Source: Aequorivita soesokkakensis
GTDB lineage: Bacteria; Bacteroidota; Bacteroidia; Flavobacteriales; Flavobacteriaceae
Direction of reading: 5' to 3'
Assembly (NCBI RefSeq): GCF_001641085.1
Contig: NZ_LXIE01000012.1
Location: forward strand, 1 to 64,000
DNA length: 64,000 bases
A program made the translations under genes and the position numbers. This document shows, in pieces, positions 8,595 through 17,500 of the stretch. Numbering within the stretch: the first letter of the stretch is position 1; each line of letters begins with the position of its first letter. The notes under the pieces are model-generated. The model had not been told where the DNA came from. It was given only the letters and a program-made list of their open reading frames with translations, and made no database searches.

Positions 8595-9812
8595 ATCAAT
8601 TATTCCGAAACCATAGCTTGGCTTTTTGCGCAACTCCCAATGTACCAAAGGGTGGGGCAGTCTGCCTATAAAGCAGACCTATCTGCTACTATACAGCTTG
8701 CAAATTATTTAAACAATCCCGAGAAAAACTTTAAAACCATCCATGTTGCAGGCACCAATGGAAAGGGAAGCACGAGCCATATGTTGGCTTCCGTTTTTCA
8801 GGAAGCGGGCTATAAAACGGGGCTTTACACTTCGCCACATTTAAAGGATTTTCGAGAGCGCATAAAAATTAATGGCGAAATGATTCCGAAGAAGGACGTT
8901 TCGGAATTTGTGGAAAAACACAAACTGTATTTCACAGAAAATCAGCTGTCTTTTTTTGAAATGACCGTGGGCTTGGCGTTTGATTATTTCAGAAAGGAAA
9001 AAGTTGGCATCGCCATTGTTGAAGTGGGAATGGGCGGTAGGTTGGACAGCACGAACATACTAACGCCGGATGTTTCGGTTATTACAAATATAGGTTTGGA
9101 CCACACGCAGTTTTTGGGCGATACTTTGGAAAAAGTTGCTGCAGAAAAGGCAGGAATTATAAAGGAAGGCATTCCTGTAATCGTTGGAGAAACTTTACCT
9201 GAAACAAAACAGGTTTTTGAAAAAATGGCTTCGGAAAAAAATGCAGAAATCACTTTTGCCGAAACAAATGATTCTTCAAACTATGCTTCAGATTTAAAGG
9301 GCAGCTATCAGCAAAAAAATATAAAAACTGTTTTGGCAACTTTAAGAATACTTCAAAAAAAAGGCTGGAACATTTCCGAGGAAAACATTCAAAAAGGTTT
9401 GTTGAATACAATTAAAAACACTGGTTTAATGGGGCGTTGGCAGGTTTTGGGCGAAAATCCGAAAGTAATTTGTGATACGGGACATAACACGGAAGGGTTG
9501 AGGTTGGTGATGGAGCAACTTTCAAAAGAAAGTTTTAAAAAGTTGCATATTGTTTTGGGCGTGGTTAGCGATAAAGACTTGGCGTCCGTATTGCCTTTGT
9601 TTCCGAAAGATGCAATATATTATTTCTGTAAGCCAAACATTCCGCGCGGTTTGGATGCTTCGTTATTGCTAACCCAAGCTAGGGGTTTTGGTTTAATAGG
9701 GGAAGAATATATTTCTGTAACTAAGGCTTATTCCGTTGCTCTAGAAGCTGCTGCAGCTAATGATTTGGTCTTTATTGGCGGAAGCACTTTTGTAGTGGCC
9801 GAAGTAGTTTAA
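8595..9812 (+). CDS. folC: folylpolyglutamate synthase / dihydrofolate synthase
   Basis: ATP-dependent ligase that adds glutamate to dihydropteroate and folates. Mur-ligase-like P-loop GTNGKGST is present, followed by the central domain with GLDHTQFLG and the C-terminal domain with VICDTGHNTEG. The first ATG is at 8640, but the preceding frame encodes NYSETIAWLFAQLP, which I recognise as the normal FolC N-terminus. The open frame begins after a TAA at 8580 and holds no ATG, GTG or TTG, leaving ATC (8595) or ATT (8583) as likely initiators. I use ATC because it sits where family members have Met. It is followed by a bidirectional terminator. Confidence 0.9.
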   Translation: MNYSETIAWLFAQLPMYQRVGQSAYKADLSATIQLANYLNNPEKNFKTIHVAGTNGKGSTSHMLASVFQEAGYKTGLYTSPHLKDFRERIKINGEMIPKKDVSEFVEKHKLYFTENQLSFFEMTVGLAFDYFRKEKVGIAIVEVGMGGRLDSTNILTPDVSVITNIGLDHTQFLGDTLEKVAAEKAGIIKEGIPVIVGETLPETKQVFEKMASEKNAEITFAETNDSSNYASDLKGSYQQKNIKTVLATLRILQKKGWNISEENIQKGLLNTIKNTGLMGRWQVLGENPKVICDTGHNTEGLRLVMEQLSKESFKKLHIVLGVVSDKDLASVLPLFPKDAIYYFCKPNIPRGLDASLLLTQARGFGLIGEEYISVTKAYSVALEAAAANDLVFIGGSTFVVAEVV

Positions 9813-9831
9813 AACAATATTTTATAAATAA

Positions 9832-9861
9832 AAAAATCCCGACGAAATCGTCAGGATTTTT
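9832..9861. terminator. bidirectional terminator between folC and tRNA-Val
   Basis: AAAAATCC plus GACG pairs with CGTC plus GGATTTTT around an AAAT loop, with one C/A mismatch. A-rich and T-rich flanks allow use in both directions, for folC (+) and the tRNA (-). Confidence 0.75.
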
Positions 9862-9867
9862 AAAAAC

Positions 9868-9945
9868 TGGTGGGCGATGAGGGGTTCGAACCCCCGACCC
9901 CCTCGGTGTAAACGAGGTGCTCTGAACCAGCTGAGCTAATCGCCC
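9868..9945 (-). tRNA. tRNA-Val (anticodon TAC)
   Basis: On the minus strand a 75-nt cloverleaf plus an encoded CCA: acceptor GGGCGAT pairs with ATCGCCC, followed by discriminator A and CCA. The anticodon arm is CTCGT-TTACACC-GAG-like with TAC at 34-36, and the T arm has GGTTCGAACCC. The gene reads toward folC and shares its terminator. Confidence 0.97.
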
Positions 9946-10093
9946 TTCTTGTTAGCGGTTGCAAATATAAGTTACTTTTTAATTTCACCAAACATTTATT
10001 TGAAATAATTATTGGAAAGAACTATTTGTGGCTTGTGGAAGAATTAAATAAGTTTAACTTTGACTACTTCACCTTTTAAAAACCAAACAGCAC

Positions 10094-11074
10094 TTGAATC
10101 CATTATTTAAAAATATAATTGTAAATGTTGTAAAAAACCGTCAAAAGCATCGGAAACCATCCCAGATTTCCGAACCTTTTGAAAAGCGGGTGAAAAATCT
10201 TGAGGTTGAAGTAACCCACGAAATATGGGATTTTTTCTATCTACTTTTGGGCGTAGTTTCCGCTTCTTTTGGCTTGCGAGGTTTTTTGATGCCCAACAGT
10301 TTTATTGATGGTGGCGTCACGGGGGTTTCGTTGATGGTAAATGAACTGGTAGGTATTTCCTTTCCGCTATTGCTAGTGTGTTTCAACTTGCCGTTTTTGG
10401 CCCTGGCTTATTTTTCTATTGGAAAGCGGTTTGCCGTAAAAAGCGTTTTGGGAATTGTGCTTTTGTCAATTGCCGTAGCCTTGATTCCCTATCCTCTTAT
10501 TACTGATGATCAAATTTTAGTAGCCGCTTTTGGAGGGCTTTTCTTAGGGTTGGGCATCGGGCTCGCTATTCGTGGGGGTGCAATTATAGATGGCACAGAA
10601 GTTTTGGCAATTTTTATCAGCCGGAAAACTAGTCTTACTGTCGGGAATGTAATTATGATTTTTAACGTAATTATATTTATAACCGCCGCCTATTTTCTTT
10701 CCACGGAAATTGCACTTTATGCAATTCTTACATATTTCGCGGCTTCAAAAACGGTTGATTTTGTAATTGACGGTATTGAGGAGTTTATGGGGATTACCAT
10801 TATTTCTGAAAAAAATGAAGAAATACGTATGGCGATCATTGAAAAAATGGGCCGTGGCTGCACTATTTTTAAAGCTGAAAATGGGTTTGCAAAAGAAGGA
10901 GAAACACGAAAACCCGTTGATGTTGTTTATACGGTAATAACTCGTTTGGAAATGAGCAAGCTTCAAACAGAAGTGGATAAAATAGATAGCCAAGCATTCA
11001 TAATTATGACTTCCGTTAAAGATGCCAAGGGCGGAATGATAAAAAAGAAACCTATCAAAAAATTTGACAAATAA
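10094..11074 (+). CDS. YitT family membrane protein (DUF161/DUF2179)
   Basis: Predicted inner-membrane protein of unknown transport role. Of 326 residues, about 1-45 are polar, 50-210 contain five to six hydrophobic helices including GFLMPNSFIDGGVTGVSL and a GLGIGLAIRGGAIIDGTEVLA stretch, and about 220-310 form the soluble DUF2179 domain that often ends YitT proteins. The start is TTG at 10094; no ATG precedes the first helix, so a shorter form is unlikely. It lies between the two tRNA-Val genes. Function is not known beyond the family assignment. Confidence 0.85.
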   Translation: MNPLFKNIIVNVVKNRQKHRKPSQISEPFEKRVKNLEVEVTHEIWDFFYLLLGVVSASFGLRGFLMPNSFIDGGVTGVSLMVNELVGISFPLLLVCFNLPFLALAYFSIGKRFAVKSVLGIVLLSIAVALIPYPLITDDQILVAAFGGLFLGLGIGLAIRGGAIIDGTEVLAIFISRKTSLTVGNVIMIFNVIIFITAAYFLSTEIALYAILTYFAASKTVDFVIDGIEEFMGITIISEKNEEIRMAIIEKMGRGCTIFKAENGFAKEGETRKPVDVVYTVITRLEMSKLQTEVDKIDSQAFIIMTSVKDAKGGMIKKKPIKKFDK

Positions 11075-11120
11075 TCTTTTGCTTGGAATTTGTTATTTGT
11101 ATTTTGGAGCTTTAAAATTA

Positions 11121-11195
11121 GGGTCATTAACTCAGTTGGTTTAGAGTGTCACGTCGACAACGTGGAAGTCGTTGGTTCGAATCCAACATGGCCCA
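11121..11195 (+). tRNA. tRNA-Val (anticodon GAC)
   Basis: A 75-nt cloverleaf: acceptor GGGTCAT with ATGGCCC, T stem GTTGG/CCAAC with loop TTCGAAT, and anticodon stem TCACG/CGTGG enclosing loop TCGACAA. This places GAC at 34-36 and, unusually, C at position 33. CCA is not encoded. A partial copy of the 3' half lies 60 bases downstream. Confidence 0.85.
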
Positions 11196-11226
11196 CAATT
11201 GGATTCTATCTATTTTTTAAAAGAGG

Positions 11227-11267
11227 GTTGGTTCCCCCAAGGTTTCGGGGCAACATGGCCCACAATT
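11227..11267 (+). pseudogene. partial tRNA-Val 3' copy split by a palindrome
   Basis: GTTGGTTC and CAACATGGCCCACAATT repeat the T arm, acceptor 3' strand and flank of the tRNA at 11171-11200. Between them the copy has CCCC-AAGGTTTC-GGGG in place of the T-loop bases. No 5' half is present, so this is not a functional tRNA. Confidence 0.7.
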
Positions 11268-11274
11268 TTTGTTA

Positions 11275-12555
11275 TTAGAAAAGATCCAATATTCTTTCCA
11301 GCGCCATTCCTCGTGAAGCTTTTATAAGGATTGTTGCGTGTTTGGGGGAATTGCTTTCAAGTTCTTTTTTTAAGTCCTCAAAAGTTTCAAATTTATTGAT
11401 ATGGGCAGAATTGTTTACTGTTTTAAAGAAATTGCTTCCCACCAAAAAAACCTTTCCAAATTGGTTTTCTACTAAATAATCCACGATGTTTTGGTGCTCA
11501 ATTTCGGCTTCTTTGCCCAGTTCAAACATATCCCCCAAAAACATTATTTTGTTTTCGCCCTTTGCCTGTTTAAAGTTTTGCAAAGCGGCGAGCATACTTG
11601 TTGGATTGGCATTATAAGCATCCATTAAAATAGTGTTCGTGCCTTTTGAAATTAATTGCGACCGATTATTTGAAGGAATATAGCCCTCAATTCCGGCTTT
11701 TATTTTTTCCTTCGAAACCTTAAAATAAGCTCCAATAGCAATTGCGGCTGCAAGATTTGCAAAATTGTAAGCTCCCACTAAATTACTTTGTATTTCAGTT
11801 CCTTCAAATTCAATTAAAAGATGGTGGGTGCTGTCTATTAATTTAATGTCGAAATCACTTTGTGGTGTTCCAAAAGTGATTCTTTCAATTCCTTCTGAAT
11901 TGGCCAATTGTTTTGGATCGTTTGCATTGACAAATATTTTCCTACCATGTTTTTTTAAAAATTGGTAAAGTTCGGTTTTGCCTTGCACAACGCCTTCAAG
12001 ACTTCCGAAACCTTCTAAATGGGCTTTTCCGAAATTGGTGATATATCCATAATCAGGTTCGGCTATTTCGCTCAGCATTTTTATTTCCCCCAAATGGTTG
12101 GCGCCCATTTCCACAATTCCCAGTTGTGTTTCTTTCTTCATGGCAAGCAAAGTCAAAGGAACGCCAATATGGTTGTTTAAATTTCCCTGGGTGGCAACGG
12201 TCTTGAATTTTTGTGAAAGCACAGCATTTATAAGTTCTTTAGAAGTAGTTTTTCCGTTGCTTCCCGTTAACGAAATTATAGGGAGGCCAAGAAACTCCCT
12301 GTGAAAACGAGCTAGTTGTTGAAGAGTAACCAAAACATTTTCAACCAAAATTGTCTCACCCGTAGTTTTATGAAAAGCTTCTTCATCAACAATAACTTTG
12401 AAAGCACCTTTGTCCAAAGCTTCCTGCGCAAAAAGATTTCCGTTGAAATTTTCGCCCTTTAAGGCAAAGAAAATACAGTTTTCGAATATTTTTCGGGTGT
12501 CGATACTAACGCCGCTACAGTTTAAAAACTCTTTGTGGAGGGAAGGTATATTCAT
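11275..12555 (-). CDS. murF: UDP-N-acetylmuramoyl-tripeptide--D-alanyl-D-alanine ligase
   Basis: Cytoplasmic Mur ligase that adds D-Ala-D-Ala to UDP-MurNAc-tripeptide, the last soluble step of the peptidoglycan precursor. The 426-residue protein has the N-terminal uridine-binding domain with GVSIDTRK, the ATP P-loop SLTGSNGKTTSKE near 94-106, and the MGANHLGEI motif of the central domain, then MDAYNANPTSM in the C-terminal domain. Downstream of gldJ on the same strand but separated from it by a terminator-like hairpin. This murF-gldJ-porU-porV neighbourhood is recurrent in flavobacteria. Confidence 0.95.
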   Translation of the reverse strand: MNIPSLHKEFLNCSGVSIDTRKIFENCIFFALKGENFNGNLFAQEALDKGAFKVIVDEEAFHKTTGETILVENVLVTLQQLARFHREFLGLPIISLTGSNGKTTSKELINAVLSQKFKTVATQGNLNNHIGVPLTLLAMKKETQLGIVEMGANHLGEIKMLSEIAEPDYGYITNFGKAHLEGFGSLEGVVQGKTELYQFLKKHGRKIFVNANDPKQLANSEGIERITFGTPQSDFDIKLIDSTHHLLIEFEGTEIQSNLVGAYNFANLAAAIAIGAYFKVSKEKIKAGIEGYIPSNNRSQLISKGTNTILMDAYNANPTSMLAALQNFKQAKGENKIMFLGDMFELGKEAEIEHQNIVDYLVENQFGKVFLVGSNFFKTVNNSAHINKFETFEDLKKELESNSPKHATILIKASRGMALERILDLF

Positions 12556-12570
12556 AAAATAAATATACTA

Positions 12571-12611
12571 AAAAACCCTCCGAAGCTGAATACTAAGGAG
12601 GGCTGTTTTTT
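12571..12611 (-). terminator. gldJ terminator made of a CCCTCC palindrome
   Basis: On the minus strand, AGCCCTCC pairs with GGAGGGT followed by a T run, right after the gldJ stop. The loop (TTAGTATTCAGCTTC) includes AGCTTC, linking it to the CTCCGAAGCTT palindrome family in pdhC. Confidence 0.7.
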
Positions 12612-12625
12612 ATAGATTTTTATTT

Positions 12626-14302
12626 TTAGTTACGAGGGCGTTTTCCTTTTTTGGATTTTGAACCAACGCGGCTCATTGCGCATCTAAACCCAATATAGTC
12701 TGTTGCCATATCTTGCGGGAAATAACGTCTTTGAGCTGGATCTAACCAATAATCACGGTCTCTCCACGAGCCTCCTTTGTAAACACGAACCTCATTGTCT
12801 ACCAAAGTGGTTCTGTTTGAAGACTTATCATATTGTCTATCTAGTTCTCCTAAGCTGTCTGCGTAAACTTTTTGAACCGGAGAGTTGTACATACGGTGTG
12901 ATCCATCGCCGCTTTCACTTTCATCATCTGCAAAAGATTGATAGTAACGGGAGGAGCGTTTGTCGCCATCTCTGTAATCGCGGTTATCGCTTTCAGAGAA
13001 GTTTGTGCGTAAATAAGTTTCGTTTTCGTCAACTGGTACCTGAAGTATTTCCCCTGGTAAGTTACGTGCTATAATTTTTCCATTGCTCAAAGTGTCATAG
13101 ATTATGGAATCCATAGTAACTATTTTCACTTTTCCATCTTCGCCAATGGCGTTTTTGGTATAAACGTTTCCACGGTAATAGTTGAAATCGTTAAAGTCAT
13201 CATCAACTATTGGACGATAAACATCAGCTACCCATTCTGCAACGTTTCCAGCCATATCATACAATCCAAAATCGTTAGGTTCGTATGATTTTACTTGGGC
13301 TGTAATATCGGCACCATCATCACTCCATCCGGCTATTCCACCGTAATCACCATCACCTTGTTTAAAGTTTGCCATTTGGTCACCGCGAGATCTTCTTTTT
13401 CCAGAACGAGTGTATTGACCTTCCCAAGGATATTTTTTCTTTCCTCTATAAACGTTGTAGTTACGAAGCCCAACCAAACCTAGTGCAGCATATTCCCATT
13501 CAGCCTCAGTTGGAAGCCTGTAACCTGGCATCAAAATTCCATCTTTACGTTGAACGTATAGGTTTGTGCTGTCTTTACTTCTTTTGGCAATAGATTCAGA
13601 TTTTTTACCGCCACGGGTTATTGAATCGTTTCCGCCGTAAACCATTGTTGGGGCGTTTAAATAGGTTTCGGTATTAAAGGTTTCGCCTGGTTCTACTTCA
13701 TAACGAGCATTACGAGCCGTAACTCCTGCTGTTTCCAAAGCCATTTCATTAACACGATCCGTTCTCCAGTTGCTGAACTCTACGGCTTGTACCCAACTAA
13801 CACCCACAACAGGATATTCTGCATATGCGGGGTGACGAAGGTAGTTGTTGGTCATTACTTCGTTGAAACCTAAACGGTTTCTCCAGACCAAAGTGTCGGG
13901 CACTGCACCTTCATATATTCTTCTATAATTTTCGTCAGATGGAGGGAAAACTTTCTTTAACCAGTCTAAGTATTCAAGATACATTAGGTTGGTTACTTCG
14001 GTTTCATCCATATAAAATGACTGAACGTGTTGTTGGTTTGGGGAATTGTTCCAGTCATGCATTGGGTCATCCTGAACTCTTCCCATTGTGAAAGTTCCGC
14101 CTTCAACAAAAACAAGACCTGGTCCTGTTTCTTGTTCTTTGGTTTTAGGATCATACTGAAAACCACCTTCTTTGGCGTTCATCTTCCAACCAGTGGCACG
14201 GGAACTGTTTTTATAGTCCCTAGTTTTGTTGCAGCCAACTAGTAGTGAGGCCACTATTACAGTAACAAATAGCTTTAATGCTAGGTTTTTTCTTAACATC
14301 AT
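12626..14302 (-). CDS. gldJ: gliding motility lipoprotein GldJ
   Basis: Outer-membrane-associated lipoprotein required for gliding and for stability of the other Gld/T9SS motor parts. The 558-residue protein starts with a lipoprotein signal ending LLVGC (Cys24). It then has a formylglycine-generating-enzyme-like (SUMF1) fold seen as FVEGGTFTMG, ETEVTNLMYLEYLDWL, YRLPTEAEWEYAALG, NVAEWVADVY and ending RGFRCAMSRV-like GFRCAMSRV. It is divergent from porU, the classical flavobacterial arrangement. It likely acts structurally rather than as an enzyme. Confidence 0.95.
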   Translation of the reverse strand: MMLRKNLALKLFVTVIVASLLVGCNKTRDYKNSSRATGWKMNAKEGGFQYDPKTKEQETGPGLVFVEGGTFTMGRVQDDPMHDWNNSPNQQHVQSFYMDETEVTNLMYLEYLDWLKKVFPPSDENYRRIYEGAVPDTLVWRNRLGFNEVMTNNYLRHPAYAEYPVVGVSWVQAVEFSNWRTDRVNEMALETAGVTARNARYEVEPGETFNTETYLNAPTMVYGGNDSITRGGKKSESIAKRSKDSTNLYVQRKDGILMPGYRLPTEAEWEYAALGLVGLRNYNVYRGKKKYPWEGQYTRSGKRRSRGDQMANFKQGDGDYGGIAGWSDDGADITAQVKSYEPNDFGLYDMAGNVAEWVADVYRPIVDDDFNDFNYYRGNVYTKNAIGEDGKVKIVTMDSIIYDTLSNGKIIARNLPGEILQVPVDENETYLRTNFSESDNRDYRDGDKRSSRYYQSFADDESESGDGSHRMYNSPVQKVYADSLGELDRQYDKSSNRTTLVDNEVRVYKGGSWRDRDYWLDPAQRRYFPQDMATDYIGFRCAMSRVGSKSKKGKRPRN

Positions 14303-14497
14303 AGATTCAAATATGATAAAATTGGGTTCGCAATATAGTAATTAACGACAAAAACACAATAATATTTTGTTATTATTGCGCTGTGGGGTTTTGAAAGGTT
14401 TTACGACCAATCCCGAATGCAAACGTATTAGTTTTAAAATTATTATCCTAATACTGCTATATAGAAAAACTTTAAAAATTTTGCGCTATACTAAGTG

Positions 14498-14505
14498 TAT
14501 ATTTG
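14498..14505 (+). promoter_or_regulatory. putative -7 promoter box of porU
   Basis: TATATTTG matches TAnnTTTG and lies 18 bases before the chosen porU ATG (14523). Its position supports that start over the in-frame start at 14367. The nearest TTTG upstream (14480-14483) is too close for a normal -33 spacing. Confidence 0.45.
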
Positions 14506-14522
14506 CAGCGTTAATGGTACTA

Positions 14523-17500
14523 ATGAGAAAAGTAATACTTCTTTTTATTTTAATTGCGATGCCTTTTTTAGGAAAGGCACAGTCAAAAAGCATAACCATA
14601 GATTGGGGAGATAGCAGTCCGTCAAGCTCTAATTTTGGTGTAAAAAAATCTTCGGTTTCTTCAAAACAAAAAGCGATTGAGGCTTTGAAACTCCAAATGA
14701 ATACGGAAGTTGTTAGCTATACCACTCAATGGGAAGACAAAGGTTTTTCCGATAAAAATTCAGTTACAGTTTCAAACGTTAAGTATGGGGCGGTTTCTTC
14801 GGCTGAACTGAAAAAAATAAATACAAATACCCTACCCACCAAACTGAAATACAATATAGCGAGTACCTATTCGCGGGATAGGCTTTTCACTATTTTCAGT
14901 ATTTCGCCCATAATAAAAACCAATGGAAGCTATCAAAAAGTGCTTTCATTTGATGTTAAATATCAGTACGGCCCACAAAGCCGTAATTTCCCTCCCGCAA
15001 TTACAAACTCCGTGCTGGCAAGTGGTCAGTGGTTTAAGTTTAAAGTTGATAAAACAGGAATTTACAAACTCGACAAATCATTTTTGAATAGTTTGGGAAT
15101 GAATACGGATGGTATTAATCCTAGAAACCTCAAAGTATATGGAAATGGCGGAAAAACCTTGCCTTTACTAAATGTCGAAAATAAGTTTTTTGACCTTCCG
15201 GAAAATTCAATACAGGTTATAGGCGAAGAGGATGGAAATTTTGATGGAAGCGATTACATTTTGTTTTATGGTACAAATACGGAGGGTTACGTTCCGGAAA
15301 ACGACTCAAACCTAAATCCGTATAGTGATGAATCCTATTATTACGTAACCGTAGATGGGGGGCCGGGAAAAAGGGTGCAAGCAATGAATGAGCCTTCAGG
15401 AGCGGCTGAATTTACGATCAATCAATTTGACGATTATAAATTTCACGAAGTTGACGAAGAAAGCCCAACCAAGTTAGGTAGATTGTGGTACGGCAACCGT
15501 TTTGACATTGAAAGTGAACAGAGTTACACTTTTGAGTTTCCAAAAATTGTTTCGGGAAAACCTATGAAGATTGTTATAAAGGCGGGCGCTGCTTCAGAAA
15601 GCAATACTTCCATGGCTGTTTCCGTAAATAGTACTAGTTTGGACCCACTTACGTTTTCAAGATTGGGTGACCAAGGGCTTTTAAGTTTAGCTAATTTAAA
15701 TACAGAAGTCGCGGCGAGCACAGCAACTGTAACTGTGGACCTTACCTATAATAATGCAGGAAACCCTTCAAGTATTGCCTATTTGGATTATATAGGTTTA
15801 TGGGCAGTTCGCGAATTGAGCGGGGTGGAGGGACAATTGGCTTTTCGTTATAACGCTGCTGCTTCTTTGGCGGGTGTTGGGGAATACCAAATAAGCAATG
15901 CCTCACAGTTTTCACAGGTTTGGGATGTGACCGATTTTCAGTTCATTACCTCCAAACAAAATGAAGGAAATGCAACTTCTTTGAGTTTTAAGCAAACTCT
16001 TGGTGAGGTGCGCGAATATGTTGCCGTAAATCCCAATAATTATTTTCTTCCTATAAAATTAGCCCAATCTGCTGTTCCGAATCAAAATTTAAAAGGAACC
16101 ATATTTAATGACGAATCTGGAAATTTTAAAGATATAGATTACATTATTATCACCGCGCCATTTCTTATTCAGCCTGCATTGCGCTTGGCAACTTATCATA
16201 AAAACCTGGAAGGGCTAAATGTGAAAGTGGTAACCACAGATAAAATTTATGAAGAATTCAGTTCTGGGAAACAGGATATTGGCGCCATTCGGAATTTTAT
16301 TCGGTATGTTTATTTCAATGCTTCCACTGAATCGAAAAGGGTAAAATACATTGGCATTATGGGAGATGCTTCCATTGATTACAAAAATAGGCTTCCCAAC
16401 AACAACAATATTGTCCCCACTTTTCAGACCGTTTCCGGTACCAGTATAAGCCAATCATTCATGTCTGATGATTTTTATGGAAACATGGATGAATTTGAAG
16501 GAACAATTGGAAGGGGGACGAATGATATGGACAAACTGGACATTGCGATGGGAAGGATGCTTGTTGATAATGTTTCCTTGGCAAATGCAATGGTAGATAA
16601 GGTAATTAGGTACACTTCAGAGACTTCCTATGGCAATTGGAGGACAAACTTTGTTCTTGTTTCAGATGATATTGATAAAACAGGGGAAGAGATTTTGGAA
16701 ACAAAGTTGGATGGGCTTGGAGATCGAATATCACAGGAAAAACCCTTTATCAATGTAAAAAAAATACACTCAGATTCGTATCAACAGGAAGCCTCTGCCG
16801 GTGGAAATCGTTACCCTCAAGTTAACGAAGCCATTAAGCAAGCAGTAGAAGTTGGCGCAATAATTCTAGATTATTTTGGGCATGGAGGGGAAGATGGTTT
16901 AGCTGCGGAATATATTTACACTAAAGAAACTGCGCAAGAATTCAAAAATAAGAATAACCTTCCGTGTATAATTACGGTTACTTGTGAGTTTACAAAATTT
17001 GATAATCCATTGCGTATAACAGCGGGTGAATTGACCTACCAAAATAGAGATGGTGGCGCAATTTCATTGGTTACTACCACTCGGGCAATTTTCATTTCAA
17101 CAGGAGTTGAATTTAATGAAGCATTGGCCGGGGAGCTCTTTGGTTATGGCGTTGACGTGCCAAGTCCTCCTGCTGAAGCATTTAGGCGTGCAAAAGAAGA
17201 CAGTATTTCCAGCCCTTTAAGACGTGTGGTTTTTTATATCGGTGATCCTGCCATGCACCTTGCGTTTCCAAAGAAAAGTATTCGATTGACTAAATTGAAC
17301 GGTGTGCCGCTTGGGCAGGCCACTGATACTTTGAAAGCATTAAGCAAAATAAAATTAGAGGGTGAGGTTATAAATGAAGCTGGTTCGTTAATGACAGATT
17401 ACAATGGTGTGCTGGAGGCAAAAGTCTTTGATAAAAATGTAATGCGCCAAACCCTTGATAATGATAACCATAATTTCATAATGGATTTTGTAACCTTGGG

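Noticed and set aside
11090-11278. 62-codon frame over the tRNA-Val gene
   Set aside because: It overlaps the tRNA completely and has no protein-like features.
14367-14522. Upstream part of the porU frame
   Set aside because: The promoter-like box at 14498 and the signal peptide after 14523 indicate the later start.
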